A DNA stretch of 64,000 nt. Origin: Rufibacter ruber. GTDB taxonomy: Bacteria > Bacteroidota > Bacteroidia > Cytophagales > Hymenobacteraceae. This document shows positions 1 through 9,250 of the stretch, piece by piece. A model generated the notes under the pieces. The model searched no databases. It had not been told where the DNA came from and worked only from the letters and a program-made list of their open reading frames with translations. How positions within the stretch are numbered: position 1 is the first letter of the stretch; the number at the start of each line of letters is the position of its first letter. The stretch is taken from positions 1-64,000 of the forward strand of contig NZ_LRMM01000014.1 in the NCBI RefSeq assembly GCF_001647275.1, written 5' to 3'. The translations under genes were made by a program, and so were the position numbers.

Positions 1-2
1 AG

Positions 3-116
3 GCCATCCCCCGCTACCTCCTCATTGACAAGGCAGGCAGGATCGTGAACGCCAACGCCCCCCGCCCCAGCGAGCCGGACCTGCTGGAGAAGGAGCTGGA
101 TAAGCTGCTTAGGTAA
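3..116 (+). CDS. C-terminal end of a TlpA-like thioredoxin-fold protein (partial)
   Basis: Only the last 37 codons are in the window; the 5' part lies to the left. The readable tail contains PRYLLIDKAGRIVNANAPRPS, the cis-proline strand and following beta strand typical of the end of TlpA/ResA-like thioredoxin domains in Bacteroidota, which are usually periplasmic thiol-disulfide proteins. The CxxC motif is outside the window, so redox activity cannot be judged. The family call rests on this short motif. Confidence 0.6.
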   Translation, partial: AIPRYLLIDKAGRIVNANAPRPSEPDLLEKELDKLLR

Positions 117-424
117 CTGTAAAAGCGGAGGTAGTTAGGATAGTGTAATCCTCTTGGGCAACGGCATGTTGTCTTTATCCTTTGATCCTGCTGAGACGAA
201 GCTGCAAGTTGAAATAAGCATATTTGCCTTTCCTTCTAACATCTTAACCATGTAAAATAATGGGAAAGGGATAAGGCGGCCTCTTAATTTTAAGATTTTA
301 GGAACACGCTGGCAGAAGAAAAGAAAGTGGCTGCGTCATCTATGGTAAGCTAGAGAATAAGTAAACACACCTTTCTTTTTTCCTGCCAATTTGGTTAAAA
401 TGGTTCCAAAACGCACTTAGGTAC
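117..424. other. Gene-free spacer
   Basis: Spacer between the TlpA-like gene end and the convergent vsr gene end. I see no convincing reading frame, strong hairpin or copy of the dispersed palindrome. It is more AT-rich than the flanking genes. Confidence 0.5.
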
Positions 425-898
425 TTACGCCGCCTCCAGCCAATAGCTCTCCGGTACGCCCGCGTGCAGGCCTTTAATGGTGAGCAGGCACCCTTCCAGA
501 TCCTGTTGCAGCTGGCATTCCCAGATCACCAGAACCTGCCAGCCGGCTGCTTTTAATTTGGCGCGGTGCTGCTGGTCACGCGCTACATTGCGGGTGAATT
601 TTTCACGCCAGAAGGCTGTGTTGCTTTTAGGCAGGGAAAGAGCACAGTGCGGGCAGCGGTGCCAGAAGCAGCCGTGCAGGAAAATTGCCAGCCTGCGGCC
701 GGGATAGCAGACATCGGGCTTGCCCGGAAGATGTTTCCAGTGTACGCGATAGCCCCGTAGCCCTGCCTGCCACAAGGTTCGGCGCAGCAATAGCTCTGGC
801 TGAGTGTCTTTGCTCTTGTTGCTGCGCATGTACCGGCTAACCTTCTCCTGGGCAGTAAGGGGAGGTGCCGTGGGTTTGTATGCCTTTTTCTTTGCCAT
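425..898 (-). CDS. vsr: Very short patch repair endonuclease (Vsr)
   Basis: 157-aa protein with the Vsr fold: N-terminal SRYMRSNKSKDTQPE (about residues 21-35), then PGKPDVCYPGRRLAIFLHG with the metal-binding Asp of PDV, then CFWHRCPHC carrying the conserved His/Cys residues, and a C-terminal GWQVLVIWECQL strand. Known Vsr enzymes nick next to the T of T:G mismatches made by deamination of 5-methylcytosine, and usually sit beside a C5 cytosine methyltransferase. None is visible here, so this is an orphan Vsr or its partner lies elsewhere. Length is normal for the family. Monocistronic, with a dispersed palindrome upstream of its start. Confidence 0.93.
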   Translation of the reverse strand: MAKKKAYKPTAPPLTAQEKVSRYMRSNKSKDTQPELLLRRTLWQAGLRGYRVHWKHLPGKPDVCYPGRRLAIFLHGCFWHRCPHCALSLPKSNTAFWREKFTRNVARDQQHRAKLKAAGWQVLVIWECQLQQDLEGCLLTIKGLHAGVPESYWLEAA

Positions 899-988
899 GC
901 TTCTGGTGTAGAAACAGAACGCAAATCAACGGCAGAGAGTGCCCGGGAGCAAACTCATTTATAGCAGTCTTACCAATTGAGGAAAAAT

Positions 989-1027
989 GCGTTTCCGGGC
1001 CATTTTTCTGAAAACAGGCCAAAAACA
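989..1027. repeat. Dispersed ~40-bp palindrome, copy 1
   Basis: Copy of the palindrome whose consensus arms are GTTTTTGGCCTGTTTTC and GAAAACAGGCCAAAAAC. The right arm matches the consensus; the left arm (GTTTCCGGGCCATTTTTC) is diverged. It lies upstream of vsr. Confidence 0.8.
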
Positions 1028-1221
1028 GCCAGGAGGTGAAAGAGGGCAGCAGGGGTAAACGCTTGGGAGGCTGGTGCTTGGGCCTAGGGGGCGCGTGCGG
1101 TTCTGCCGGTGCGGCAGTGTTTGCCCGCCGTACCAGCCGTGGCGCTGGAAAGGATATGGGAAACAAGTTCACAGAAGTATTCTATTCCTGCTTGGGACTT
1201 CTATCTATTTATTGGTTCGTG

Positions 1222-1265
1222 AAAAAAGTCAAGCCCCTGCCGCCGGAGGGCGGGAGGGGCTTGAC
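1222..1265 (-). terminator. Intrinsic terminator of the 88-aa membrane-protein gene
   Basis: A GC-rich hairpin (arms GTCAAGCCCCTGCCG... and ...CGGGAGGGGCTTGAC) begins about 20 bp downstream of the minus-strand stop and is followed, on the minus strand, by TTTTTTCAC. Confidence 0.8.
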
Positions 1266-1287
1266 GGGTATCTTCCGGAAAGAAAGG

Positions 1288-1554
1288 TTAGTCTTTCACT
1301 TCCTCGGCGTCTGCAAACTGACCGCCGCTGTAGCTTACCAGTACAATGGCGCCAATGGCCACGGCGGCCACAGACAGAATCATCTGTACGGGGGTCATTT
1401 TCTGGCGTACTTTCAATAACATGTTTCCGGCGTCTGAGAGAAGCTCTGGCAGCACGTCATGGTTGCCCTGGTACACGTGCATGATAGATTCAACAGTGCG
1501 GGCAAAATCTTTGGGTTGTACTAGTTGGGCAGAAGTATTGGCTGATTGTTCCAT
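1288..1554 (-). CDS. Small protein with one membrane segment, unknown function
   Basis: 88 aa. The N-terminal half looks soluble and helical; one hydrophobic stretch around residues 53-74 (MTPVQMILSVAAVAIGAIVLV) is followed by a short acidic tail ending FADAEEVKD. No known domain recognised. It is accepted as a gene because it ends at a well-formed intrinsic terminator and is followed upstream by a similarly organised small gene on the same strand, each with its own terminator. Confidence 0.7.
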   Translation of the reverse strand: MEQSANTSAQLVQPKDFARTVESIMHVYQGNHDVLPELLSDAGNMLLKVRQKMTPVQMILSVAAVAIGAIVLVSYSGGQFADAEEVKD

Positions 1555-1577
1555 AGTGAAGGTTCTGGTTTAGCGTA

Positions 1578-1622
1578 TAAAAAAACATCCCGGCAGTGCC
1601 TTGTGTGGCCCTGCTGGGATGT
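1578..1622 (-). terminator. Intrinsic terminator of the 90-aa protein gene
   Basis: Hairpin with 12-bp arms (ACATCCCGGCAG and CTGCTGGGATGT, one mismatch) followed on the minus strand by a T7 run. It separates the two small minus-strand genes. Confidence 0.85.
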
Positions 1623-1669
1623 GTATACGCAAGAAACCTCGCTTTGGTCAGGCAAAATCTCTGAATAAA

Positions 1670-1942
1670 TCAGGCAACTTGCCCGCCCGCCCCGCGCACG
1701 GCCTCGTTGATTTTCTGAATGATCTTGTCTGGGCTGAACATCATGCTCGCCGGAAACGCCACATTCACGTTGTTGATCTGAAGAGACTGGCTTGCCTCGT
1801 CATACGCGTAATCTGCCGTTACGCCTTGCTTAGATACACGGCCGCTGTTGCCTTCTAATTCAATGCCGGCGGCGCTTAGTTTGCCTTTCAGGTTGTTGTA
1901 CAACTCAGGGGTGATGCCGTTGTAGGTAGCGCTATTTGCCAT
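1670..1942 (-). CDS. Small soluble protein, unknown function
   Basis: 90 aa, no signal peptide or membrane segment. The sequence (TYNGITPELYNNLKGKLSAAGI... to ...VNVAFPASMMFSPDKIIQKINEAV) looks like a compact alpha/beta protein with no motif I recognise. It has its own terminator immediately downstream and a dispersed palindrome upstream, so it is probably a single-gene unit. Function is not inferred. Confidence 0.72.
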   Translation of the reverse strand: MANSATYNGITPELYNNLKGKLSAAGIELEGNSGRVSKQGVTADYAYDEASQSLQINNVNVAFPASMMFSPDKIIQKINEAVRGAGGQVA

Positions 1943-2039
1943 AGGTCTGGTTATTTAAGTAGATGGTGAATCAAGGAATACAGTGTAACGCAAGGAGCAG
2001 TGGCAAGGTTAAGCTGCCGCTGGCGGCATAAAGGTAGTT

Positions 2040-2074
2040 GTTTTTGCCTGTTTTCAGGAAAACAGGCCAAAACG
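2040..2074. repeat. Dispersed ~40-bp palindrome, copy 2
   Basis: Near-consensus copy in a divergent intergenic space, so it cannot be a terminator for either neighbour. The longest open frame of the next gene starts inside it, which argues for the later start at 2146. Confidence 0.85.
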
Positions 2075-2145
2075 CATTTCCGGCATTATTTCTCAACCTT
2101 TGGCGGCTTTTTCAGGTACAGTTGAACTCTGAACAACCGCCCTCC

Positions 2146-3762
2146 ATGAAAAGAAAAATTTTGCTGACACTACTGGGTTTCTTTTGCCTGTACGGGTTGG
2201 TGAGGGTCTTTTTTTCAGACCAGCCCAGTGAGGCGGTCCTGGGGCCTTCGCCGTTCCTGGGGGGGAATGTCCTGCACCACAACGCCCCAGACAGTGTAAT
2301 GGTGAGTGCGGGCCGGCACTACCAGCTGGGTAAGGTGGGGGAGTTCTTTCTGGGGAAACATTACCGGGAGGTGTGGGCGGTGCCGGTGAAGGCCAAAGTG
2401 TTTCACATGCACGAGCAGAAAGGCGGCCTCCAGATAGAAAAGCTGGGCGGCGGTATGCAAACCACCAGCCTCACCCTCACAGACTCGGTGGGCCGTTTGT
2501 TTGCGTTGCGGTCTGTAGACAAAGACCCCATTGAGGTGCTGCCCCCCTTCTGGCGGAAAACATTTGTAGGCTCTTTTGTGCGGGACCAGATCTCAGCCAC
2601 CAACCCGTATGCGGCCTTGGTGGTGGCCCCGCTGGCAGAGGCGGCCGGTGTCTTCCACCCCACGCCCAGCCTGGTGTACGTGCTGCCCTCAGATCAGGAC
2701 TTTCAGCAGTATTCCAACCAATTTGGGAACAAGCTCTTTCTCATGGAGGAGAAGTTTACCACCAGGGCCTCGCTCACCAATAAGTTTGGGAACGCCACTG
2801 ACTTGGTAGAGACAGAAGAAATGCTGGCGCGCCATTACCGCTCCAGCCACCACAGAATTGACCAGTGGGCGTACGCACGGGCCCGCCTGCTGGACCTGCT
2901 CATCAGTGACTGGGACCGCCATGAGGGGCAGTGGGACTGGGCAGAGTACCAGCAGAACGGTGAGACGTGGTACAAGCCCGTGCCCAAAGACCGGGACCAG
3001 GCTCTCTGCAAGTATGATGACGGCGTCATTCCCTGGATTGCCACCCGCAGGTTTGCGGCCAGAAAATTCTCCTCTTTCCACCCTGAGTTTCAAAATATCT
3101 TCGGGCTCACCATCAATGCCGCTTTTCTGGACGCCCGGGCGCTGCCCGAAGTCTCTTTGGTTGACTTTAAGAGGCTGGCCCGGGAGATGCAAATGGCTTT
3201 GACAGACTCAGTGCTGAGAATGGCGGTGCGCCGCTTTCCGCCGGCGGTGTATCAACTGGTGGGCGACGAGACCTACCAGAACCTGAAGAGCCGGTTAAAG
3301 CAACTGCCGCAGGCCGCCGAAGAATATTACAAGGTGCTGGCCAAAGAAGTAGCCGTGGTGGGGTCAGATGAGCGGGAGCGGTTTGTGGTCCAGCGCCTGT
3401 CACAGGGCAGAACCGTGGTAGAGGTCTTCAGGTTGGGCGAAAAGAATATCAACGGGACCAAAATCTACAGCCGCACTTTTTTTGCCAGCGAGACCGAGAA
3501 GATCAGCCTGTACGGGCTTGGGGGCGACGATTTCTTTGATCTGCGCGGGCATGCCGTGGTAGGGAGCTATGTCTATGTGTTCGGCGGAGCCGGTGGTGAC
3601 CAGGTCACAGATGAGTCAACCGTAGAAGGGTGGCGCAAGAAGACAGTGGTGGAAGACACAGACCAGGGGGTGAAGCTGGTAGCAGGCCCTGAGACCGAGG
3701 CTAAGCTAGCCCGTGCGGCCGCAGAAGTCCCCTCCTTTGTACGGTTCAGGAAAAGGGAGTAG
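2146..3762 (+). CDS. Large exported or membrane-anchored protein with DWDRH and PKDRDQA motifs
   Basis: 538 aa from the ATG at 2146; the longer frame to 2038 runs through a palindromic repeat. Residues 1-25 form a signal or anchor segment (KRKILLTLLGFFCLYGLV). The middle carries FVRDQISATNPYAALV, then LLISDWDRHEGQW and WYKPVPKDRDQAL. I recall these motifs from the central part of larger Bacteroidota proteins annotated as metallophosphoesterase/BamA-TamA-type barrels. Here both the phosphoesterase and barrel parts are absent. The DWDRH motif loosely resembles the catalytic/metal motif of atypical secreted kinases, which is inference. Near residues 455-500, GLGGDDFFDLRG and FGGAGGDQ resemble RTX-type calcium-binding turns. 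Stand-alone gene. Confidence 0.72.
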   Translation: MKRKILLTLLGFFCLYGLVRVFFSDQPSEAVLGPSPFLGGNVLHHNAPDSVMVSAGRHYQLGKVGEFFLGKHYREVWAVPVKAKVFHMHEQKGGLQIEKLGGGMQTTSLTLTDSVGRLFALRSVDKDPIEVLPPFWRKTFVGSFVRDQISATNPYAALVVAPLAEAAGVFHPTPSLVYVLPSDQDFQQYSNQFGNKLFLMEEKFTTRASLTNKFGNATDLVETEEMLARHYRSSHHRIDQWAYARARLLDLLISDWDRHEGQWDWAEYQQNGETWYKPVPKDRDQALCKYDDGVIPWIATRRFAARKFSSFHPEFQNIFGLTINAAFLDARALPEVSLVDFKRLAREMQMALTDSVLRMAVRRFPPAVYQLVGDETYQNLKSRLKQLPQAAEEYYKVLAKEVAVVGSDERERFVVQRLSQGRTVVEVFRLGEKNINGTKIYSRTFFASETEKISLYGLGGDDFFDLRGHAVVGSYVYVFGGAGGDQVTDESTVEGWRKKTVVEDTDQGVKLVAGPETEAKLARAAAEVPSFVRFRKRE

Positions 3763-3771
3763 CGGTTGTTT

Positions 3772-3811
3772 CTGTTTTGGGGCTGTTTTCTGAAAAATAG
3801 CCCCAAAACGG
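3772..3811. repeat. Dispersed palindrome, copy 3 (GGGGC/GCCCC variant)
   Basis: Both arms carry a matched change, TTTTGGGGCTG on the left and AGCCCCAAAA on the right, where the consensus has GGCC. The pairing is preserved. Directly follows the 538-aa protein gene. Confidence 0.85.
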
Positions 3812-4000
3812 CGGCGCAAGCAGATGCTTGCGCCCAGTCAATAATTTCAGGGCAAGAATGAAAAACGCTAATCAGGGTTTCAGTTTGTGTAGCCTCCGCA
3901 TCAAAGCGTACACATGCTCTGTTATTAAAATAGCGGGTAAGTTAGAAGCCCTCTCCTTCAGGCAGAGGCTTTAGGAGGTAAGTTTGAGCAGGAATGTCTT

Positions 4001-4040
4001 CTGTTTTTGGCCTGTTTTCTAAAAAGTAGGCCAAAAACAG
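4001..4040. repeat. Dispersed ~40-bp palindrome, copy 4
   Basis: Near-perfect copy in the convergent gap before the MazG-like gene. The rest of the 3763-4078 gap shows no gene. Confidence 0.85.
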
Positions 4041-4078
4041 AAAAGCATGTTGGCCGCATCACACGCATGAGACAGCTT

Positions 4079-4390
4079 CTACACTTTTATGTTGCTGCCA
4101 ATACGGTCAGAGACTTCATTGAATTTCTGCCGCACGCATTCGCCCAGATCCAGCCCCAACTGATCGGCCAGTAGATCAGCGTAGATCACTATGTCTGCCA
4201 GTTCTTTTCCTACGTCTTTCACGTCAATGCTGTCACCCCGCCTTATTTTCTTGATGAGGTTGCACATTTCGCCGGTTTCACCGGCAATGGCATTGCTCCA
4301 GTCAGCCAATGACCAGTCCAGGCAATTGTGATAGGCGGCAGACGTTTGGTTTCTGAGGCGGCTGGCGTGGGTGAGGTGGGAAAATTCCAT
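4079..4390 (-). CDS. MazG-like nucleotide pyrophosphohydrolase
   Basis: 103 aa, all-alpha. The metal-binding pattern of the MazG/dUTPase-like family is visible: GETGEMCNLIKK (Glu38 and Glu41) followed about 22 residues later by GKELADIVIYADLLA (Glu63, Asp66 and the following Asp). Family members hydrolyse (deoxy)nucleoside triphosphates to monophosphate and pyrophosphate, as house-cleaning or stress functions; substrate cannot be read from sequence. Size fits single-domain MazG-like proteins. Monocistronic, divergent from sucA. Confidence 0.85.
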   Translation of the reverse strand: MEFSHLTHASRLRNQTSAAYHNCLDWSLADWSNAIAGETGEMCNLIKKIRRGDSIDVKDVGKELADIVIYADLLADQLGLDLGECVRQKFNEVSDRIGSNIKV

Positions 4391-4679
4391 AGTGGTTCAA
4401 ATCTAAAAATTGAATATTGGAAAGAAAAGCAGAAAAAGGGTCATTAGGAAAAGGAGGGAGTAGAAAGATTTGTCCCTTATCTATTTATCTATAATTTCGC
4501 CAAAACCATAAAATTAACGTACCTCTTTTTTAAGCATGCGCAGATTCAGGCAATATGGTTCTGAGAGTCAATGATAATTTGATAACGGAAAGCGAATATT
4601 TGCTTATGCGAATCTTAGAATTAGGTTGTTAATCAATATTTTTTAATTTGCCGAGGTTTTAGAAAGTTCTAGCACTTTT

Positions 4680-7439
4680 ATGGATAAATACTCTTATATA
4701 GCCAATGCGCATGGGGCGTATATAGATGAGCTATACAAACAATACCAACAAGACCCTGCTTCTGTAGAGTTTGGCTGGCAGAAATTTTTTGAGGGGTTTG
4801 ACTTTTCCCAAAGCTACCCAAGCGAAAACGGGGAGGCGGCCCCAACTGCTTCTTCGGGCGCATCTTCTGCCAAAGGAGCTACCGCCGGTGAGGTGGACAA
4901 GGAAATTCAGGTGCGTAATCTAATCTACGCCTACCGTTCCCGTGGCCACCTGCGGTCAAACACCAACCCGGTTAGACCCCGCAAAGACCGCAAAGCGCTG
5001 TTAGACCTGTCTGACTTTGGGTTGTCTGAGGCTGATTTGGACACTAAATTCCAGAGCGGTTCAGAATTGGGTTTAGGCACGGCCAGCCTGCGCGATATTC
5101 TGGCTACCCTGAAAAAGGTGTATGAAAGAACCATCGGGTTTGAGTACATGTACATCAGAGACCCAGAGGTGCTGGAGTGGTTTAAGCAGAAGGCTGAGAA
5201 AGAGTCAGTAGACTTTAACCCTACTATTGAATACAAGAAGCGCATTCTGTCTAAGTTGAATGAGGCAGTGGTGTTTGAAAACTTCCTGCACACTAAGTTC
5301 TTAGGCCAGAAGCGTTTCTCACTGGAAGGTGGCGAAACTACTATCCCGGCGCTGGATGCCATCATTGACAAAGGTGCCGAGTTAGGCGTACAGGAAGTGG
5401 TGATTGGCATGGCGCACCGGGGCCGCCTGAACGTGCTGGCCAACATCATGGGCAAAACCTATGAGCAGATCTTCTCTGAGTTCCAGGGAACGGCCGTGCC
5501 AGACTTGACCATGGGTGACGGTGACGTGAAATACCACATGGGCTTCTCCAGTGAGATTGATACCCCGTATGGCCACAAGATCAACCTGAAGCTGGCACCC
5601 AACCCGTCTCACTTAGAGGCGGTGAACCCAGTGGTTGAGGGATTTGTGCGCGCCAAGCTGGACTCTATGTACGGCCGTGACACCAATAAAATACTGCCTA
5701 TCCTCATTCACGGTGATGCGGCCGTGGCCGGCCAGGGCATTGGCTACGAGGTTACCCAAATGGCCAAACTGGAAGGGTACAGCACCGGCGGTACCATTCA
5801 CTTTGTGATCAACAACCAGGTTGGTTTCACCACCGACTTTGAAGACGCCCGTTCTTCTATCTACAGCACTGACCTGGCCAAAATCATTGACGCGCCGGTG
5901 CTGCACGTAAACGGTGACGACCCGGAGGCGGTAGTGTTTGCCGTGCGTCTGGCTACGGAGTACCGTCAGAAATTCCATAATGATATTTTCATTGACATGG
6001 TGTGCTACCGCCGCCATGGGCACAATGAGGCAGATGAGCCTAAGTTCACGCAGCCACAGCTCTACAATCTCATCTCTAAGCACGCCAACCCCCGCGAGAT
6101 CTATAACAAATCGCTGGTAAGCCGGGGAGAGGTAGATGCGAAGCTGGCAGATGAAATGGACCAGCACTTCCGCCAAACGCTTCAGGAGCGCCTGGATATG
6201 GTGAAGCAGGAACCGTTGCCTTACAACTACCAGGTGCTGGAGAAAGAGTGGCAGGAGCTGCGCCGCTCTACCCCAGAAGACTTCCATCAGTCGCCAGAAA
6301 CGGGCGTGCCATTAGAGGCTATTGAGAAGGTAGGCAAAGCGCTGACTACGCTGCCAGAGAACTTCAAGCCGCTCAAGCAGATTGAAAAGCTTATCAAAGA
6401 GCGCCAGGATATGTTCTTTGAGAGCCGCTCATTGAACTGGGCCTCGGCGGAGTTGCTGGCCTACGGGTCTATCTTGCTAGATAACAAAATTGTGCGCATG
6501 AGCGGGCAGGATGTGCGCCGCGGTACGTTCTCGCATCGGCATGCGGTGGTGCGTGACGCCAATACCAACGCCGCCTACAACAACCTGAACCACATTCAGG
6601 AAGGCCAGCAGCAGCTGCAGATTTACAACTCGCTGCTGTCTGAGTACGGCGTGTTGGGCTTTGAATTCGGCTATGCCATGGCTAACCCCAACGCATTGGT
6701 GATTTGGGAAGCCCAGTTTGGTGACTTCGCCAACGGCGCGCAGGTTATGATTGACCAGTTCATCTCGTCTACTGAGTCTAAATGGCAGCGCATGAACGGC
6801 GTGGTGATGTTGTTGCCGCACGGTTATGAGGGCCAGGGGCCTGAGCACTCCAATGCCCGCCCAGAGCGCTTCCTGCAGTTGGCCGCTGAGTACAACATGT
6901 ACGTGACCCAGTGTACCACGCCAGCCAACTTCTTCCACATGCTGCGCCGCCAGTTGGCCACGCCGTACCGCAAGCCGTGCATCCACATGTCGCCTAAGTC
7001 TATGCTGCGTCACCAGGCGGTGATGTCACCCATTGAAGACTTCGTGAACGGTTCATTCCAGGAGGTGATTGGTGACGGCTACGCCGATGCCAAGGCCGTG
7101 ACCAAAGTGTTGCTGTGTACGGGTAAGGTCTACTATGACCTGCTGGAAGAGCAGCAGAGCACCAACCGCTCAGATGTGGCCATCATCCGGATGGAGCAGC
7201 TGCATCCGTTCCCAGAGGTGCAGTTGGTGCGTGAGCTGGAGAAATACCCTGAGGCCAAGATTTACTGGGTGCAGGAAGAGCCGTTCAACATGGGCGCCTG
7301 GACGTATATTCTGAGCGTGATGCGCAAGAACATTGATGACGTGGTATCACGTAAGCCAAGCTCTTCACCCGCTACCGGTTACAACAAAATTCACCAGAAA
7401 GAGCAGCGCAGCATCATTGAAAGAGCATTTAGCATTTAA
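4680..7439 (+). CDS. sucA: 2-oxoglutarate dehydrogenase E1 component
   Basis: 919 aa, full length for the E1 subunit that decarboxylates 2-oxoglutarate with thiamine diphosphate and reductively succinylates E2 in the TCA cycle. The N-terminal E1 helix (ANAHGAYIDELYKQYQQDP) is present. The ThDP/Mg site is seen in HGDAAVAGQG and NNQVGFTT (about residues 344-385), an active-site stretch at AHRGRLNVL, and the pyrimidine domain around FSHRHAVV near residue 620. First gene of sucA-sucB-lpdA. A dispersed palindrome, not a promoter I can recognise, separates it from sucB. Confidence 0.97.
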   Translation: MDKYSYIANAHGAYIDELYKQYQQDPASVEFGWQKFFEGFDFSQSYPSENGEAAPTASSGASSAKGATAGEVDKEIQVRNLIYAYRSRGHLRSNTNPVRPRKDRKALLDLSDFGLSEADLDTKFQSGSELGLGTASLRDILATLKKVYERTIGFEYMYIRDPEVLEWFKQKAEKESVDFNPTIEYKKRILSKLNEAVVFENFLHTKFLGQKRFSLEGGETTIPALDAIIDKGAELGVQEVVIGMAHRGRLNVLANIMGKTYEQIFSEFQGTAVPDLTMGDGDVKYHMGFSSEIDTPYGHKINLKLAPNPSHLEAVNPVVEGFVRAKLDSMYGRDTNKILPILIHGDAAVAGQGIGYEVTQMAKLEGYSTGGTIHFVINNQVGFTTDFEDARSSIYSTDLAKIIDAPVLHVNGDDPEAVVFAVRLATEYRQKFHNDIFIDMVCYRRHGHNEADEPKFTQPQLYNLISKHANPREIYNKSLVSRGEVDAKLADEMDQHFRQTLQERLDMVKQEPLPYNYQVLEKEWQELRRSTPEDFHQSPETGVPLEAIEKVGKALTTLPENFKPLKQIEKLIKERQDMFFESRSLNWASAELLAYGSILLDNKIVRMSGQDVRRGTFSHRHAVVRDANTNAAYNNLNHIQEGQQQLQIYNSLLSEYGVLGFEFGYAMANPNALVIWEAQFGDFANGAQVMIDQFISSTESKWQRMNGVVMLLPHGYEGQGPEHSNARPERFLQLAAEYNMYVTQCTTPANFFHMLRRQLATPYRKPCIHMSPKSMLRHQAVMSPIEDFVNGSFQEVIGDGYADAKAVTKVLLCTGKVYYDLLEEQQSTNRSDVAIIRMEQLHPFPEVQLVRELEKYPEAKIYWVQEEPFNMGAWTYILSVMRKNIDDVVSRKPSSSPATGYNKIHQKEQRSIIERAFSI

Positions 7440-7452
7440 ATAAATATCAAGT

Positions 7453-7489
7453 CTGTTTTTGGCCTGTTTTTAGAAAAACAGCAAAAACA
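7453..7489. repeat. Dispersed palindrome, copy 5 (right arm shortened)
   Basis: Lies between codirectional sucA and sucB. The right arm has lost the GGCC core (AACAGCAAAAACA), so the hairpin is interrupted. Confidence 0.75.
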
Positions 7490-7521
7490 AACTTAAGGGA
7501 CATCTTAAGCGAAAAGAAACT

Positions 7522-9153
7522 ATGAGCTTAGAAGTAAAAGTACCGGTGGTTGGGGAATCCATCACGGAAGTAACCATTGCCAAATGGCTAAAACAAGACG
7601 GCGACCAGGTGGCCATGGACGAGGTAATCTGCGAACTGGAGTCAGACAAGGCTACGTTTGAGTTGCCCGCCGAGGCTGCCGGGGTGCTGAGAATCAAAGC
7701 CCAGGAAGGCGATACCATTCCAATTGGTGAAGTAATTTGCGTGATTGAAGGCGCTGGACAAGGAGCTTCTGCCCCGCAGCCTACCACGTCTGCCTCTCAA
7801 GATACGATCACTGAAAGCAAATCTGTGACGGATCCGCAGAGCACCGTAGCGGCAGAGAATACGCCAAGCCACGGCACCCAGAACCAGTCTACCACGGGTG
7901 GCGCAGCTGGTCAGACCATTGATGTGAAAATCCCGACGGTAGGGGAGTCTATCACCGAGGTGACCATCTCTAAATGGTTGAAAGCTGACGGTGACCAGGT
8001 AGCCATGGACGAGGTTCTATGTGAGCTGGAGTCTGACAAGGCTACGTTTGAATTACCAGCCGAAGCTGCGGGTGTGCTGCGCATAGTGGCGCAGGAAGGG
8101 GAAACTGTTGAGATTGGTGCCACCATCTGCCGCATTGAGGCGGGTGCCGGTTCAGGCGTGACTACGTCTCCTGCTCCACAGACGGCTCCTGCCGCCCAGC
8201 CGGCACAGGCTGCTTCTGCCCAGGGCGGTGGCGCTTCTACCTACGCCAGCGGCACGCCTTCGCCGGCGGCGGGGAAAATCCTTTCTGAGAAAGGCATCTC
8301 TGCTTCTGATGTAACCGGTTCTGGCCGTGACGGCCGAATCACAAAAGAAGATGCTCAGAACGCCCAGGCTCGTCCGGCGGCACAACCAGCCGCTGCTGCT
8401 TCCGCGCCAGCGGCCAAAGAATCTGCGGCATCGGCACCAGTCGCGGCGGGTTCTAGAAACTCACGCCGTGAGAAAATGAGCAGCCTGCGTAAAACTGTAG
8501 CGCGCCGTCTGGTGGCGGTGAAAAATGAAACGGCTATGTTAACCACCTTCAACGAGGTAGACATGAAGCCGATTATGGATATCAGGGCCAAATACAAAGA
8601 CAAGTTCAAGGAGAAGCACGAAGTGGGCTTAGGATTTATGTCGTTCTTCGTGAAGGCGTGTACCGTGGCCTTGCAAGAGTGGCCAGCGGTGAACGCCCAG
8701 AGTGACGGCGGTGAAATGGTCTTCAACGACTTCTGCGATATCTCTATTGCCGTGTCTGCGCCTAAAGGTCTGGTGGTGCCGGTTATCCGGAACGCCGAAG
8801 GTCTGAGCCTGGACGGTATTGAGAAAGAAGTGGTAAGATTGGCTAAGCGTGCCCGTGAGAACAAACTGGGCATTGACGAGATGACCGGCGGTACGTTCAC
8901 CATCACCAACGGTGGCGTGTTCGGGTCTATGATGTCTACGCCTATCATTAACGCGCCGCAGAGTGCTATCTTGGGCATGCACAATATTGTGAACCGCCCG
9001 GTGGCTATCAACAACCAGGTGGAAATTAGACCCATGATGTACCTGGCGCTTTCATATGACCACCGCATTATTGACGGTCGTGAGTCAGTGAGCTTCCTGG
9101 TGCGCGTGAAGGAGTTGCTGGAAGACCCAATGAGATTGTTGCTTGGAGTCTAA
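7522..9153 (+). CDS. sucB: Dihydrolipoyl succinyltransferase E2 with two lipoyl domains
   Basis: 543 aa. Two lipoyl domains, residues about 2-77 and 133-208, each with the [17 protein letters not shown] lipoylation loop; the modified lysines are Lys43 and Lys173, exactly 130 residues apart. Ala/Pro-rich linkers follow, then a peripheral-subunit (E3)-binding domain around residues 240-282 ([24 protein letters not shown]). The C-terminal catalytic acyltransferase domain has [11 protein letters not shown] near the end. It carries succinyl groups from SucA to CoA. The neighbouring sucA supports SucB rather than pyruvate dehydrogenase E2, although the double lipoyl arrangement is more usual in the latter. 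Confidence 0.93.
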   Translation: MSLEVKVPVVGESITEVTIAKWLKQDGDQVAMDEVICELESDKATFELPAEAAGVLRIKAQEGDTIPIGEVICVIEGAGQGASAPQPTTSASQDTITESKSVTDPQSTVAAENTPSHGTQNQSTTGGAAGQTIDVKIPTVGESITEVTISKWLKADGDQVAMDEVLCELESDKATFELPAEAAGVLRIVAQEGETVEIGATICRIEAGAGSGVTTSPAPQTAPAAQPAQAASAQGGGASTYASGTPSPAAGKILSEKGISASDVTGSGRDGRITKEDAQNAQARPAAQPAAAASAPAAKESAASAPVAAGSRNSRREKMSSLRKTVARRLVAVKNETAMLTTFNEVDMKPIMDIRAKYKDKFKEKHEVGLGFMSFFVKACTVALQEWPAVNAQSDGGEMVFNDFCDISIAVSAPKGLVVPVIRNAEGLSLDGIEKEVVRLAKRARENKLGIDEMTGGTFTITNGGVFGSMMSTPIINAPQSAILGMHNIVNRPVAINNQVEIRPMMYLALSYDHRIIDGRESVSFLVRVKELLEDPMRLLLGV

Positions 9154-9248
9154 CCGATAAAATCAATGAAGGAGGGGTGAACAGAAGGTTTGCTCCTCCT
9201 TTATTCTAATCAGTAGCAGAAGCAAAGATTGCTAGTCATCTTTCCTTA
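9154..9248. other. Post-sucB spacer, no gene
   Basis: Short spacer after sucB. A weak hairpin (GGAGGGGTGA... and ...TTGCTCCTCCTTT) followed by TTATTC may be the sucB terminator. The inverted-repeat element begins right after it. Confidence 0.35.
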
Positions 9249-9250
9249 TT

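Noticed and set aside
425-898. Restriction-modification locus around vsr
   Set aside because: Vsr is present alone; no cytosine methyltransferase or restriction enzyme was found in the window.
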